From positions 129,652,795-129,716,794 of the forward strand of contig CM035168.1 of NCBI GenBank assembly GCA_020205615.1: DNA of 64,000 bases. The letters run 5' to 3'. Positions within the stretch are counted from its first letter, which is position 1. Every line of letters starts with the position of its first letter. Position numbers and translations under genes: made by a program. The stretch comes from Panax quinquefolius (lineage: Eukaryota; Streptophyta; Magnoliopsida; Apiales; Araliaceae). The notes below the pieces were generated by a model. The model saw only the letters and a list, made by a program, of their open reading frames with translations. It was not told where the DNA came from and searched no databases. Positions 22,300-35,269 of this stretch are shown one piece after another.

Positions 22300-24565
22300 C
22301 ATTTTACGTGGATTATGATGAAAGTCATAATAAAAGTATAGAACTAATAAAAATCATGGGTATATGAAGTATTAGTAAGTTTATGATGAGTTATGTTGGT
22401 TAGTATGTGAAAACATGAAAGTTTCTTAGAAATCACAAAGAGTTGAAAATCAGATTTTAGTGAAAAACGTAACATGAAATTCAATTGACCATATCTCTTA
22501 TTATATTTTGAATTTTTGAATGTGGTAAACTCCTAGAGTTAGATCTATGAGTTACCTAACTAATCCAAGTGGAATTACTGGAAAAGGTGTTGTAGATTTT
22601 TGTGTGGACTGATTTTAGCAAAAGAGGCCAAAGCTGTAAATTTCAAAAATGCTACTGCCCAGAAACTTTAAGGGGCTGTTTCGGCCACTTAAATTATGTG
22701 AAAAATTCTGGCCTTTTGGGACATGAAGGTATATGGTATAAAGTATCTCCTGTCCAAAAATGAGCTCATTCTGACTTAAAATGAGCAAGTTATGACTATT
22801 TCAATATTTAGGTTTTTCCGATTTAAAAATGCTATAACCGAGTTCTATAACTCCGATGACCATGAAATTTAAACTAGAAGTTCACGTTAACATGTGTAAG
22901 GTTCTTCCAAGATTTGGGAATTTTGGAGTTAAACTTGAGGTAGCTAATTTCTTAAGGAATTAATTAGAAATTGATTTTGAAAAATAGTAAATGAATTTTA
23001 AAAATTCCGAGAAAAATATATTTTCATTATGGGACTATATTATGCTAAATCCCAGAAAAGAAATATTTTTGGGACTGATTTGGTATTTTTCATGAAAATA
23101 GTTTAGTTACTGAACATATGAGTTAAATATGTTATGTGAAGTAACAAAGTTGAAAATATGATTTTATGGCTAGAGAATCCTATATAGAGTATATGCATAT
23201 TTTTTATGAGGATTTGATAATTGGTGATGATATCTTATGAGTATGGCATTTTGAATGATTAAATGCATTATATGGTAAAACGTAAACAATTAAGATAAAT
23301 TGTTTATAAATTTAAGAAATGATTAAAATATTGTTATAATATTAATGATATTAGATTATGAGATTATTAAGTGATTGATAACATGGGGATATTCTTGAAT
23401 CTGGATAAATTATATTATAAATGTTTAATATTTATCCTTTATCTCATTTGATTGATTCTTTATATCATTATCCTCACGCTTATATTATGTTGAAAGTCAT
23501 CTCGTGGCTGTGAGTGCATAGATGGACTTGGTATGATTATGACCGAGGATTGTTCTATAATCATAATCGTAATTGAAAACACAATTATCTTTGGTAGTAG
23601 TGCATGGATAATTTGTGGTCGTGATACTAATGAATACACAATTATCTTTGGTAGTAGTGCATGGATAATTTGTGGTCGTGATACTTAATGAATACACAAT
23701 TATCTTTGGTAGTAGTGCATGGATAATTTGTGGTCGTGATACTAATGAATACACAATTATCTTTGGTCGTAGTGCATGGATAATTTGTGGTCGTGATACT
23801 TAATGAATACACAATTATCTTTGGTAGTAGTGCATGGATAATTTGTGGTCGTGATATTAATGAATACACAATTATCTTTGGTAGTAGTGCATGGATAATT
23901 TGTGGTCGTGATATTAATGAATACACAATTATCTTTGGTAGTAGTGCATGGATAATTTGTGGTCGTGATATTAATGAATACACGATTATCTTTGGTAGTA
24001 GTGCATGGATAATTCGTGGTCGTGATATCTTAATGAATACACAATTATCTTTGGTAGTAGTGCATGGATAATTTGTGGTCGTGATATTAATGAATACACA
24101 ATTATCTTTGGTAGTAGTGCATGGATAATTTGTGGTCGTGATACTATTGAATACACGATTATCTTTGGTAGTAGTAGTGCATGGATAATTCGTGGTCGTG
24201 ATACTTAATGAATATCCTCGGCCCGTAGTGCGGATGATTCGATGATATGGATTAATTATTGAAATTTGAGTCTCAAAGAATGAAATATTAATTCATGGAT
24301 GTGGTAAAAGTCATCTTTAGTCAGTAGTGCATTGATAGACTTGGTATGATTATGACCACGGATTATTCGGTATAATCATGACCAGTAATTGAAAACACGA
24401 ATATCCTTAGCCGAAGGTGCATGGATAATTCATGGTTGTGATACTATTAAGTCGAGTCTCAATATTATTGGTTTTACGAGTTATATATCTTTGGCTTGTA
24501 GTGCAAAGATGAATTGTAAATGAATATCTTTGGCGGATTACGAAGATGAATTTAATATTTTTAAC
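22300..24565 (+). mobile_element. Block E: LTR-derived fragment inside element B
   Basis: 22900-23400 is the reverse complement of 19250-19720 in D, so this is D-type LTR sequence in plus orientation. 23450-24565 matches the R/U5-proximal part of the A and B LTRs (TATGATTATGACCGAGG and related motifs). The usual TG start and the GACCCC start motif are absent, so it is a truncated or rearranged fragment and not a clean insertion. It contains the minisatellite at 23574-24211. Confidence 0.6.
23574..24211. repeat. 57-bp minisatellite, about 11 units
   Basis: Head-to-tail units of 55-61 bp built on ATGAATACACAATTATC, TTTGGTAGTAGTGCATGG and ATAATTTGTGGTCGTGATA. Units are nearly identical, differing mainly by a few bases at the ATACT/ATATT junction. 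The long frames on both strands (23497-23754, 23642-23983, 23787-24071) arise only because the unit is often a multiple of three and lacks stops. A single diverged unit is normal in the other LTRs. Confidence 0.9.
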
Positions 24566-24653
24566 AATAAAGGTATTCAAGGTATCCTCACCTCTTTATC
24601 ATACTGTGTATCGCACCCTAATTTCGAGGGCTAAATTCCATAAGGAGGGAGAT
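24566..24653 (+). other. 3' end of element B internal region and polypurine tract
   Basis: Matches 48355-48429 in element A, including CCTAATTTCGAG. The purine tract AAGGAGGGAG ends immediately before the 3' LTR and would prime plus-strand synthesis. Confidence 0.75.
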
Positions 24654-25647
24654 TGTGAGACCCCGTGATTTTATCAATAAAGATTTAAATTTTGTCGAAA
24701 TAATTTTTAATATTATGGTGTGAATTTGAGATAATATTATAGTTGTGGGTAGTATTTATAAATTTTGCAAAGTATGCAAGTGGTTATATTATATTCGATT
24801 GGTCTGGGAATATTCTTGCTTAGCGGGGAATATTCGTGACAACGACTCAATCATTGGTGGACCCTACAAATGTAAATTATTGTCGGATTGAGAAAACGAC
24901 AAAAATATTTTTTATTGAAATAACGACGGAAGTTTTACTGCTGATCATTGTTGAACTACTCATTAGTAAAAGTACGATGTACGCAGGTTGCATAGAAGCA
25001 CCAGATTGATTATTGATGCTTATGTGAGAAGTCACTCGGTTGATTCCATTATTGTCGATTAATAATATGAATTATTATAGCGATAATGACGTTTTTGTTT
25101 TATTCAGATTATTAACGTAATAAAACGAAACATCTTTTATATAAAATAGAATACTTTATTAAAGTTATTCTATAAATAGAATATATTATATTTTATTATG
25201 CATAGTGTTGCATAGTGTTTTGCATAGTATTGCATAGTGTTTGCATAGTAAAATGTTTTTATATAAATAGAATATATTATATTTTATTTAAAAGATTTTT
25301 CTTTAAATATGGACCGTCCGATTAAAGTAAATCAATACTGGACCGCTCATGGATTAGTTACTATGCATTCCATTTTCCTATAAATATAAGCTCATTCATT
25401 CATTATTTTCTTACGAATTCATTGAAACTCAGAGAGAGAAATTATAGAGAAAGCTATAGAGAGAAAGTTATAGAAAGAAGAAGAGTATTCTCGCTACTTC
25501 ACTACTTCTATATTCAGTTCTTTTACTAGTAAAGGGTGTTATTCTTTCTTCTTGAAGAGAACTTCACATTATTCCATTCATTATTATTCATTTGGAATAA
25601 CTCAGAAAAGTGGCATACCCTATACATAACTCAGATATCGCGGCATA
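24654..25647 (+). repeat. Element B 3' LTR, first segment
   Basis: Starts TGTGAGACCCCGTG and matches 14731-15715. The TATA region near 25379 reads TATAAATATAAG, one base changed from the 5' LTR. Interrupted at GCATA by element C. Confidence 0.82.
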
Positions 25648-28471
25648 TGTGACGCCCCCAAAATAGGTATACACAACACCCATTCTGAGTCGCCAAATAC
25701 ATGGTACAGAAACAACTACAACTTTATTATTACAATAGTAAAACTGTGAGTTTGAATACAAATATTATCTTCTAGACAATATCTATACTCAAATAAATCC
25801 TCATCACATTATTGATTCATTATTTTACAAAAATGGTGAGGACTACTAAACAACTCTCTCTAGAATCTTCATTCCATACCCCGACTAGTACTCGCTACAT
25901 TCTCGCCTCCTGAATGGAACAACAAGGAAAAGGGTGAGCTCAACTAGCCCAGTAAAGAATATTATGACTAAGATAATATACAACAAATTATCGTTAGTCT
26001 TCAACAGGAAAAATCGATAGAATACAATAGACAACAAGTTTCGTGATCAATATTCGCAATGGAAATAATAATTCATAGAAGAGTTACGTAGAGAATGAAA
26101 TCTACTATAATCTATGAATTTAATAAGTCCATCATCAATATTTTATCCCAAAGAACATCAATCAATATACATCCGGAATCAAATATTCATCTTTTGCACT
26201 ACTGTGCCAAAATATTCATCACCGGTCATGTTCATTTAAACACTGCTCATCTTTTACTACTGGGCCAAAGATATTAATCAATCCATCATGTTCATCTCAA
26301 CACTGCTCATCTTTTACACTACAGCCAAAGATATTCTTCAAAATCATTCATCTTTGCACTACAGCCAAAGATATTCAATAATATCATCATTTAAGACCGA
26401 GGATGATGAAAAATATTTTTAAAGAAACGAATCCAAAGAAACAAAATGACAAGGATTAAGGATTAAGGATTCGTACTTGGTTTTATCCACGTCCAAAAAA
26501 AACCTCAAAAATAATCATAGTGGTGTAAAATTCAAGAATGATCAAAATATGGATACAATCGAAGTTAGTATCCGCAATAGATGTTTTGGACGAAAAGAAG
26601 AAATTTTATTTTTCTATTGAATAAGACTCAGTATCGTGAATAGTCTCAGATATCGTGAATAATGTCAATATACGTGAATAGTAACTCTCACACCAAAAGA
26701 TAGAAATTCCACAAAAACATCTTCACGCTTCATTAATAGTAGTACTCGTGAATAGTAACTCGTGAATAAGAACTCATGAATAAGAACTCGTGAATAAGAA
26801 ACTCATGAATAAGTAACCCATGAATAGTAACCCCATATGAAAAAGTTCCAAATTTGATAAAACTTCAGATCAACATTTCAAAGATAATGATATTGAAGAA
26901 ATAATATCATTACTGAAAAAAAATAATATCCCTTACCTCGAAAGATCAAGATTTACAGCTAGAATAAAGGGTATAGTCTTTGAAGGGAACTTGCACCGCC
27001 TAGCAATACTCAAAGTATACTCAAAATACTCACAAGAATACGCTCAAAATATCGAGAGAGAAATAGAGAAAAACTTCAGCTTAAATTGTGATTTTCAATT
27101 CTAACCTAAGACCCTATTTATAGGAAAATGCTTAGAACACCAAAAGCGAAAAATTTAATATAATATTAATATAATTATACAAATTTTCCTTAGCCCACCT
27201 TTTGGTCAAAACACCAGCCACACATGTTAATGATGTCCAAAAAATACAAAAACGTTTTTCTTAACAAAAATAATTTAAACTCCCAAAAATCAATTATTTC
27301 GGAGCTTCGGAACTTCAATAATTCATAATAAATAGCCCTTTCATCAGAAAATTCGAATCTCGCGAGTTTTTATAGGAAATTCAATTCTCTACAACTTTGC
27401 AGAAGAAAGTTTTTCCAAATTCCAAACAAAAATCGACCGAAATCCACAAACGGACGATTTTACAAGCTATAATCAAATTTCGGTCAATAATTGTGTCCAC
27501 CAACACACAAAACATGTGTTAAACATTTAATGCCACAAAAATACTCTTCCTCCTCATATACTCATATATCCCACATTCATTGTAAAAATATCACCGTTAA
27601 TATATTATTAAAATAATATATTTAAATGAATTATTTTATCAGAAAAAGATAAAATATTAATTTTCAACAATTGTCATTTTAAAAATTTTCTCCATCTATA
27701 TCCACATAAAATCAATATTTTCCTCATCATATAAATCAATAATTAATTATTCACAAATAATATTACGTAATCACAATATTGACAACCAGTGCGCCTCAGG
27801 AAAGAGGGGCTTTCCAATAAGAATTTCTTCATCTTGGCAGCGAATTAGATGACCAAACCTCTCCTTAGATGTAACTTTCTAGACATTGCCAATAATGTTA
27901 TCTAATAATATTATTCAGATAATATGAATTATTGCTTCGATAATGAAAGATACTTGTGTGTAATGACAATTATCAAACAACAAAGAATATAAAATATCAA
28001 CACATCAATTATTAACTCAATAAAATATCTGAAGAATTAATTCAGTAACCATTATTGAGTAGTGCCTTCTTACGTAAGAATCAATAATTGGTGCAATACT
28101 GCGTGCTACTTGTTCAACAACGCCAGATATTAGTGTGTTTTAACCACCGGGTATTCCAACAATGATTAATCTGGCAACAACTACGCCAAGTTATTTAAAA
28201 ACAACTTATATTTGTCGCTTTCTTCATCCAATCGCTTTCAGTTATGGGCCTCCACATGGTCAAGGCTTGTCAGTGCATTTAATATTCCCCGACGCATTTA
28301 ATATTCCACGACCAAACGAATATTCCCCGACAACAATGAATATTTTATAACCACTTGCTTATTTTGAAATATTTGCGTATTTAACCCTTAACTATCCACA
28401 TTAATCAAATCAACCCTTACTATTTCAAAATAAAGGAAATTCTTTTTTATTTAAAAATTTGAGGTCTTACA
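25648..28471 (-). repeat. Element C LTR-a (3' LTR of the tandem)
   Basis: Plus-strand ends TGTGACGCCCCC and GGTCTTACA. Minus-strand TATAAATAGGG at about 27113-27123. 26180-26370 holds the CTTTGCACTAC minisatellite; 26735-26830 repeats GTGAATARTAACTC. The frames at 26095-26277 and 28162-28350 are spurious. 27060-27780 is shared closely with block D. Confidence 0.82.
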
Positions 28472-28500
28472 ACCTCCCTCCTTATGAAATTTCGTCCCTA
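28472..28500 (-). other. Polypurine tract of element C, copy 1
   Basis: The minus strand reads AAATTTCATAAGGAGGGAGG just before the LTR start TTGTAAGACC, equivalent to the tract at 24640-24653 in B. Confidence 0.65.
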
Positions 28501-28529
28501 AATCGACGTACGTACTCTGTGTGTTTTGA

Positions 28530-29030
28530 AAAGGTGAGGATACCTCGCTTTCATTTTCGCTTTCCAATTCCTGTGTCATTTCTCTATAAAGATGATTCCT
28601 CCACAAAACTTTAACTTGTGGTATAACCTTTCATGCTGCAGAGGGACATGCCCTTCCTATCCAAAATCTTGACAGTACCTCCTCATACGTTAAGTCTTCT
28701 ATTATCTCGTCCAGCTTCTAACTCAATAACGTGGTTCGGGTCTTTCACATATTTACTGAAGTACGATATGTGAAACACATTATGAACACGAGACATACTT
28801 TGAGGTAACGCAAGTCTATAGGCTACATTTCCTACTCTCGGTCAAGAATTTGAAATGGACCGATAAATCGTGGATTGAGCTTTCCTCTCTTCCCAAATCT
28901 TGTAACTCCCTTCCACGGAGCAACTCGCAACAATACATGATCCCCACACTAAATTCCACGTCCTTTCGATGAAGATTCGCATAACTCTTTTGTCGATCTT
29001 GTGCCATTTGTATACGTTGTCGAATCATTA
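28530..29030 (-). pseudogene. Element C copy 1: integrase C-terminus and chromodomain-like tail
   Basis: From 29028 down, the minus strand gives [20 protein letters not shown] and RKDVEFSVG, the integrase C-terminal region of Tekay-like elements, then in other frames VHNVFHIS and further degenerate chromodomain-like sequence to about 28530. The tail of such integrases is thought to steer insertion toward heterochromatin marks. Several frameshifts break it. Confidence 0.65.
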
Positions 29031-29399
29031 GTCATACGTATTAACTTTCGGGTCCCAACAATGTTGCTTCACCCACCTCATCCCAACATATCGGAGAACG
29101 ACATTTTGTCCATATAATGCTTCAATGGAACCATGCCTATATTTGTTTAATAACTATTGTTGTATGAGAATTCCACCAATGGCAAGTACTTATCCCAACT
29201 TCCTTTGAAATCTAGGACACGAGTTTTAATATATCTTCAAGAGTTTGAGTAGTCCTTTCGATTGCCCATCCGTTTGAGGATGGTATGCCAAATCAATCAG
29301 AAATTGCGCCCATAGCTTTCTAAACTAACCCAAAATCATGAAGTGAATCTTGGGTCACGATCTAAAACTATGGATACTGGCATGCCATGCAATCTCACA

Positions 29400-29968
29400 A
29401 TCTCATTTTACGTAAATACGAGAAAGACGTTCAAGGAATAAGTCTCTCGTATCGGTAAGAAATGAGTAGACTTGGTTAATCTATCAACAATAACCCAAAT
29501 CGCATCTATGCCTTGAGAAACCCTGGGAAGATTAGTAATGAAATTCAGGGTAATGTGTTCCCACTTCCATTTCAAAATCTCAAGTGGTTGCAACGGACCC
29601 TTAGGTACAAGATGCTCCGCTTTACACGTTGGCAAGTTAAACACATCGAGATAAACTACGCGATCTCTCTCTCTCATATTGCTCCACCAAAATGTATGTT
29701 GAAGATCATAATACATTTTGGTACTCCCAGGATGGATTGCAAATGGTGTATTGTGTGCCTCCATCATAATCTTGTTCTTCAAATCGTAGTCGTTAGGAAC
29801 ACAAAGTCTAGAGTGGACTAGAAGTATTCCTTCTTCATCAATTCTCGCCCTAATAGCTCCTTCTTGTACTTTCTTCTTCATCACCACCGGCCTGGGTGGA
29901 GCAACCTTAACTTTTTCTATTAAAGTTGGCTCTATCGTATACTTGACATCATCACACTCGCTCCTCAA
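29400..29968 (-). pseudogene. Element C copy 1: integrase zinc-binding and partial core
   Basis: The 186-residue open frame (29968-29408) contains EPTLIEKVK, a His-His zinc-binding start (HNTPFAIHPGSTKMYYDLQ, FWWSNMRERD) and the core start KWEHITLNFITNLPRVSQGI. The last Cys pair reads NLPTCKAEH, not CLTC as in element A, and the first catalytic Asp (MDF in element A) reads Asn (LNF). It then runs [16 protein letters not shown] before the frame is lost. The remainder of the core to 29030 is degenerate. Confidence 0.75.
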
Positions 29969-30600
29969 GATATGATCTTCTACTCAACGCGTCACCTTAC
30001 CACGTTCGCTTTTCAAGATGGTATGGTTAGAATATGTGCGAAATGAGTCGCCTCTTGAGCTCTTGGAAAATCTTCTCGCATTCCTCGCTTCCATACTTAA
30101 TTTTGTATCTTTTCAAGTCGGCTAAGTTAATCTAATAGCGATTCGAGAATATCCTTCAACGAATCTCCGATAATAACCAACTAAGCTTGTGAAAGCTACG
30201 TATTTCGATTCTCGACTTAGGTTGCTCTCAACCGTGACTCATATCCCAATCTTGGATAAGACGTCACAATGACACCTATCGCTTTACTATCGCATCGAAT
30301 ATGACATCCCATACAGAGTTCGCTTAGGTGAATTCCACAAAGGAAGTCACAAGATAAAGGCTCAGTACCAAATTCTATAGTTGAATTTTAACTCCTCAAG
30401 TTCAATAGAGCCATTCGATATGAGATTTTAGAAATGAGTTTTTGTCTTCGGGTTCAAAGTCGATACAAAATTTAATATCGAGCTTTGGGAGTAAGCCAAG
30501 AAATTCTTCGTAAAAATACGTCGAAAAAATCAATAACAACAGAATATTATTCAAATCGACGTGTCTTTATTCAAATCCATAACATGGACTAAGAAAATTT
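29969..30600 (-). pseudogene. Element C copy 1: pol remnant with reverse transcriptase deletion
   Basis: On the minus strand, the segment ahead of reverse transcriptase (KFCID near 30465 and IEWL near 30405) is followed not by the palm domain but by about 120 bp unlike A, then by sequence matching the connection region after reverse transcriptase (EIRSFHKLSWLL) and the region just upstream of integrase. The catalytic FIDD motif and RNase H of element A are absent. The same junction occurs at 36700-37260 in copy 2. Confidence 0.65.
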
Positions 30601-31020
30601 GACATCCGTAATAAACGAATGACTTCATGGCTTGATATGAAAATGTTTGACTACAATGGTTTGATTGCTTGAATTCGAAGAACAGGTTGCTTAAGAATAT
30701 GAAAACTAACAACCTTACGAAAATAATCAATTTCGGCATGATGAGTAGTTAACCTTAAAATCACATCAAAAATAAATATCTCTATAGAAATAAGGTTAAC
30801 GGTAATGTGATAGTGCCAACTGAATCAAGCAAGATTTATAAACAAAGGGATGTGATGAAAGTTTCTCCTAACGGAGTTTCCACAGATAGGTCAAAGTCTA
30901 ATTTCTCCTGAGTCAAGTTTAAACGCTGAGCGCAAGTAAGAGAGATAAAAGAATGGGTAGAACCGATATCTAGTAAGGTATATACTTCGCAAGAATTTAT
31001 AATTGACTAACCTGCTATCT
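30600..31020 (-). pseudogene. Element C copy 1: aspartic protease
   Basis: The minus strand near 31000-30890 reads LLDIGSTHSFISLTCAQRLN, the active-site loop of a retroelement aspartic protease (usually DTG or DSG; here DIG), followed by LTQEKLDFDL. The protease would cleave the polyprotein. The enclosing frame shifts several times. The frame 30739-30551 follows it and corresponds to the protease-reverse transcriptase linker. Confidence 0.65.
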
Positions 31021-32237
31021 TCGTTCGGGTTCCTTGCATTTTGACCGGAATAACGACAAACGCTTCTTCCTAATCGTTGACTTTGACTTTTCTCGGGATG
31101 GGTCTTTTGAGTCACCGTCCCCCATTGAACTAGGTTTCGCCTGCGCATAATCTCGAGCGATATGTCCTTCCTTTCCACAACTATAGCATACCTTAAACTG
31201 TTGGGGCGGTTTGAATGATATGTCCTCTTTCCGCATTTGTAACATACGACCTAAGTGGTCGCTTCTCCTCCCTTAAAACTAGTTGCTATAGCGCCGACGC
31301 CTTTCACATGGTCGTTGTTGAATCTCCTTTTAAAATCTCCTCCCACTCGCTTTTCTATTTTCATGGCCACAATTACCACCGTAGTGGTTACCGCTTTGTC
31401 TCAGATTCTTCTTTCTCCGCCGGTTATCGTTATTCGATGATCGCTATCTTGAGATGATCCTGGTTATGGTCCCTCGGTTGAACGTACTCGTTATCTCGCT
31501 TCTAACAATCGAGCCACTGCCTGACAACATCCGAATAGAGAAAATTTATGAGAAATGAGATATCGACGTATGTGGGTTTCAAACCTCTCGAAACATCCGC
31601 GTCATCGTTCCTCATTCTCCACCAAATGAGGTGCAAACTCGATAACTCCGCCGAACTTCGCCTTCGCATCGGGACAATCCATGTTATTTTGCTCTAGTCT
31701 AATAAACTCCACTTCCTTCATATGACGAATACTTTCGTGGAAGTACTTGTCATTGAACTGCTTCAAACGTCTCCCACGACATGCCGAGTGCAAATTTGGA
31801 TGGGTACGCTTCACGATTCCCACCGAAGAATCTGCCTCGCCACGGAACATAAAGGTGGCGAATGGAACTTTCGTTCCTCCGCATCCCAAGACATCGAATA
31901 TCTTGGTAATTTGTTTGACCCACGTCTCCGCCTTAATTAATCGGATCCAGCTTTTCCCGCACTTCGTGGTCCCAACTCTTTGAATCGCTTGGCCGTGACC
32001 ACTTCGTGAATCGCTATCATTTCCTCCTCAGATTTTGAACACGAGTCTCCTCAAATCGATTTTGCATGAATTGCAAAAAGCTTCTAAACATCCCTCGCTC
32101 ATCATCTCGCTTTCGGTGGTGTTGTTCACGGAGGAACATTGCCACTGCTGTTACGCTCTCCTCGTTGGTGAGTACAGCATCTCCACGGTCTCATTTACTC
32201 CATCAATAATATTCTCACGACATTCTCAAATCATCAT
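31020..32237 (-). pseudogene. Element C copy 1: gag with zinc knuckle
   Basis: A gag start lies near 32237. The segment 31889-31602 has the Retrotrans_gag-like stretch VEFIRLEQNNM and ends APHLVENEER, parallel to 44310-44410 in A. A zinc knuckle at about 31185-31145 reads C-x2-C-x4-H-x4 with Tyr in place of the last Cys (VCYSCGKEGHIARDYAQ). Numerous frameshifts occur. Gag would form the particle that packages element RNA. Confidence 0.68.
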
Positions 32238-32397
32238 AAAATAAGGGTTAATTAAGGAAATCAATATATCACATAATATCCCTATATATTGACCAACTAA
32301 CTAACAAATAAGCTTAGGTAGGACACACTAACAAGGATTTACTCGTCTCTCCCTCCTAGTTCTATTCCCCGATCTCCGCCAGAGATCATATCCTAAG

Positions 32398-32409
32398 CTC
32401 GATATTAAC
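32398..32409 (-). other. Primer binding site region, element C copy 1
   Basis: The minus strand after the LTR reads GGTTAATATCGAGCTTAGG, corresponding to TGGTATCAGAGCTTAGG expected for tRNA-Met; CAG again reads CGA-like. Confidence 0.5.
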
Positions 32410-35228
32410 CGTGACGCCCCAAAAATAGGTATACACAACACCCATTCTCGAGTCGCCAAATACATGGTATGTAAACAACTACAACTTTATTATTACAACA
32501 AGAAAGCGTGAGTTTGAATACAAATATTATCTTCTAGACAATATCTATACTCAAATAAATCCTCATCACATTATTGATTCATTATTTTACAAAATGGTGA
32601 GGACTACTAAACAACTCTCCCTAGAATCTTCATTCCATACCCCCGACTAAGACTTCTGCTACATTCTCGCCTCTGAATGGAACAACAAGGAAAAAAGGGT
32701 GAGCTCAACTAGCCGAAGAAAGAATATTATGACTAAGATAATATACAACAAATTATCGTTAGTCTTCAACAAGGAAAAAATCGATAGAATACAATGTATA
32801 ACAAGTTTCGGATCAATATTCGCAATGAAATAATAATTCATAGAAGAGTTACGTAGAAATGAAATCTACTATAATCTATGAATTTAATACCCATCATCAA
32901 TATTTTATCCTCGTAACATCAATCAATATACATCCGAATCAAATATTCATCTTTGCACTACTGTGCCAAAGATATTCATCACCGGTCATGTTCATTTAAA
33001 CACTGCTCATCTTTTACTACAAAAGCCAAAGATATTAATCAATCTGGCCATGTTCATCTCAACACTGCTCATCTTTGCACTACATGTGCCAAAGATATTC
33101 TTCAAAATCATTCATCTTTTGCACTACAGCCAAAGATATTCAATAATATCATCATTTAAGACCGAGGATGATGAAAAATATTTTTAAAGAAACGAATCCA
33201 AAGAAACAAAATGACAAGGATTAATGATTAAGGATTCGTACTTGGTTTTATCCACGCCCAAAAAAAATACCTCAAAAATAATCATAGTGGTGTAAAATTC
33301 AAGAATGATCAAAACATGGATACAATCGAGTTAGTATCCGAATAGATGTTTTGACGAAAAGAAGAAATTTTATTTTTCTATTGAATAAGACCAGTATACG
33401 TGAATAGTCAGATATCGTGAATAAAGGTCGATATCACGTGAATAGTAACTCTCAGACACCAAAAGATAGAAATTCCAAAAAACATCTTCACGCTTACATG
33501 AATAGTACTCGTGAATAAGTAACTCGTGAATAAGAACTCATGCTTAATAAGAATTCGTGAATAAGAACTCATGAATAAGAACCCATGAATAGTAACCCCA
33601 CATGAAAAAGTTCTAAATTTGATAAAAACTTCAGATCAACATTTCAAAGATAATGATATTGAAGAAATAATATCATTACGAAAAAAAAAAAATATCCCTT
33701 TACCTCGAAAGATCAAGATTTCTAGCTAGAATCACCGTATATAATAGTCTTTGAAGGAACTTGCACCGCTCAGCAATACTCAAAGTATACTCAAAATACT
33801 CACAAGAATACGCTCAAAATATCGAGAGAGAAAGAGAGAAAAAACTTCGCTTTACGGTGTGATTTTCAATTCTAACCCAAGACCCTATTTATAGAAAAAT
33901 GCTTAGAACACTAAAAGTAAAAATTTAATATAATATTAATATAATTATACAAATTTTCCTTAGCCCACCTTTTGGTCAAAACACCAGCCACACATGTTAA
34001 TGATGTCCAAAAAATACAAAAACGTTTTTCTTAACAAAAATAATTTAAACTCCCAAAAATCAATTATTTTGAGCTTGAACTTCAATAATTCATAATAAAT
34101 AGCCCTTTCATCAGAAAATTCGAATCTCGCGAGTTTTATAGGAAATTCAATTCTCTACAACTTTGCAGAAGAAAGTTTTTCCAAATTCCAAACAAAAATC
34201 GACCAAAATCCACAAACGGACGATTTTACACGTGCTATAATCAAATTTCTATCAATAATTGTGTCCACCAACACACAAAACATGTGTTAAACATTTAATG
34301 CCACAAAATACTCTTCCTCCTCATATACTCATATATCCCACATTCATTGTAAAAATATCACCGTTAATATATTATTAAAATAATATATTTAAATGAATTA
34401 TTTTATCGTAAAAAGATAAAATATTAATTTTCAACAATTGTCATTTTAAAAATTTTCCATCTATATCCACATAAAATCAATATTTTCCTCATCATATAAA
34501 TCAATAATTAATTATTCACAAATAATATTACAGAATCACAATATTGACAACCGGCGCAGTTCCTGGAAGAGGGCTTTCAATAAGAATTTCTTCTTCTTGG
34601 CAATTAGATGACCAAACTCTCTCCTTAGATGTAACTTTCTAGACATTGCCAATAATGTTATCTAATAATATTATTCAGATAATATGAATTATTGCTTCGA
34701 TAATGAAAGATAATCGTGTAATGACAATTATCAAAACAATAAAGAATATAAAATATCAACACGCAAATTATTAACTCAATAAAATAATTTGAATAAAGAA
34801 TTATCAGAACCATTATTGAGTAGTGCCTTCACGTAAGAATCAATAATTGGTGCAATACTGGTGTGCTACTTGCTCAACAACGCCAGACATTAGTGTGTTT
34901 TAACCACCGGGTATTCCAATAAGATAATCTGGCAATAACTACGCTGCTATTTAAAAACAACTTATATTTGTCGCTTTCTTCATCCAATCGCTTTCAGTTA
35001 TGGGGCCCACACATGGTCAAGGCTGGTCGCATTTAATATTCCCAACAAAGATTTGAATATTCCACGACCAAACGAATATTCCCCGACAATGATGAATATT
35101 TTATAACCACTTGCTTATTTTGAAATATTTATGTATTTAACCCTTAACTATCCACATTAATCAAATCAACCCTTACTATTTCAAAATAAAGGAAATTCCT
35201 TTTTATTTAAAAATTTCGGGGTCTTACA
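32410..35228 (-). repeat. Element C LTR-b (shared central LTR)
   Basis: Same length and order of motifs as LTR-a and LTR-c. Minus TATAAATA at 33886-33893. Short tandem GTGAATAAGAACTC-type repeats at 33490-33600. It serves both as 3' LTR of copy 2 and 5' LTR of copy 1. Frames at 32953-33187 are spurious minisatellite translations. Confidence 0.82.
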
Positions 35229-35269
35229 ACCTCCCTCCTTATGAAATTTCGTCCTCGAAATTGACGTGA

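Noticed and set aside
23497..24071. Repetitive proteins on both strands, or a CRISPR-like repeat array
   Set aside because: Units are contiguous with no unique spacers, and the frames come from a stop-poor tandem unit. This is a eukaryotic LTR minisatellite.
29513..29821. Plus-strand frames in element C (also 31215-32244, 36231-36681, 38526-38714)
   Set aside because: Shadows of minus-strand integrase and gag sequence, which carry the recognisable motifs.
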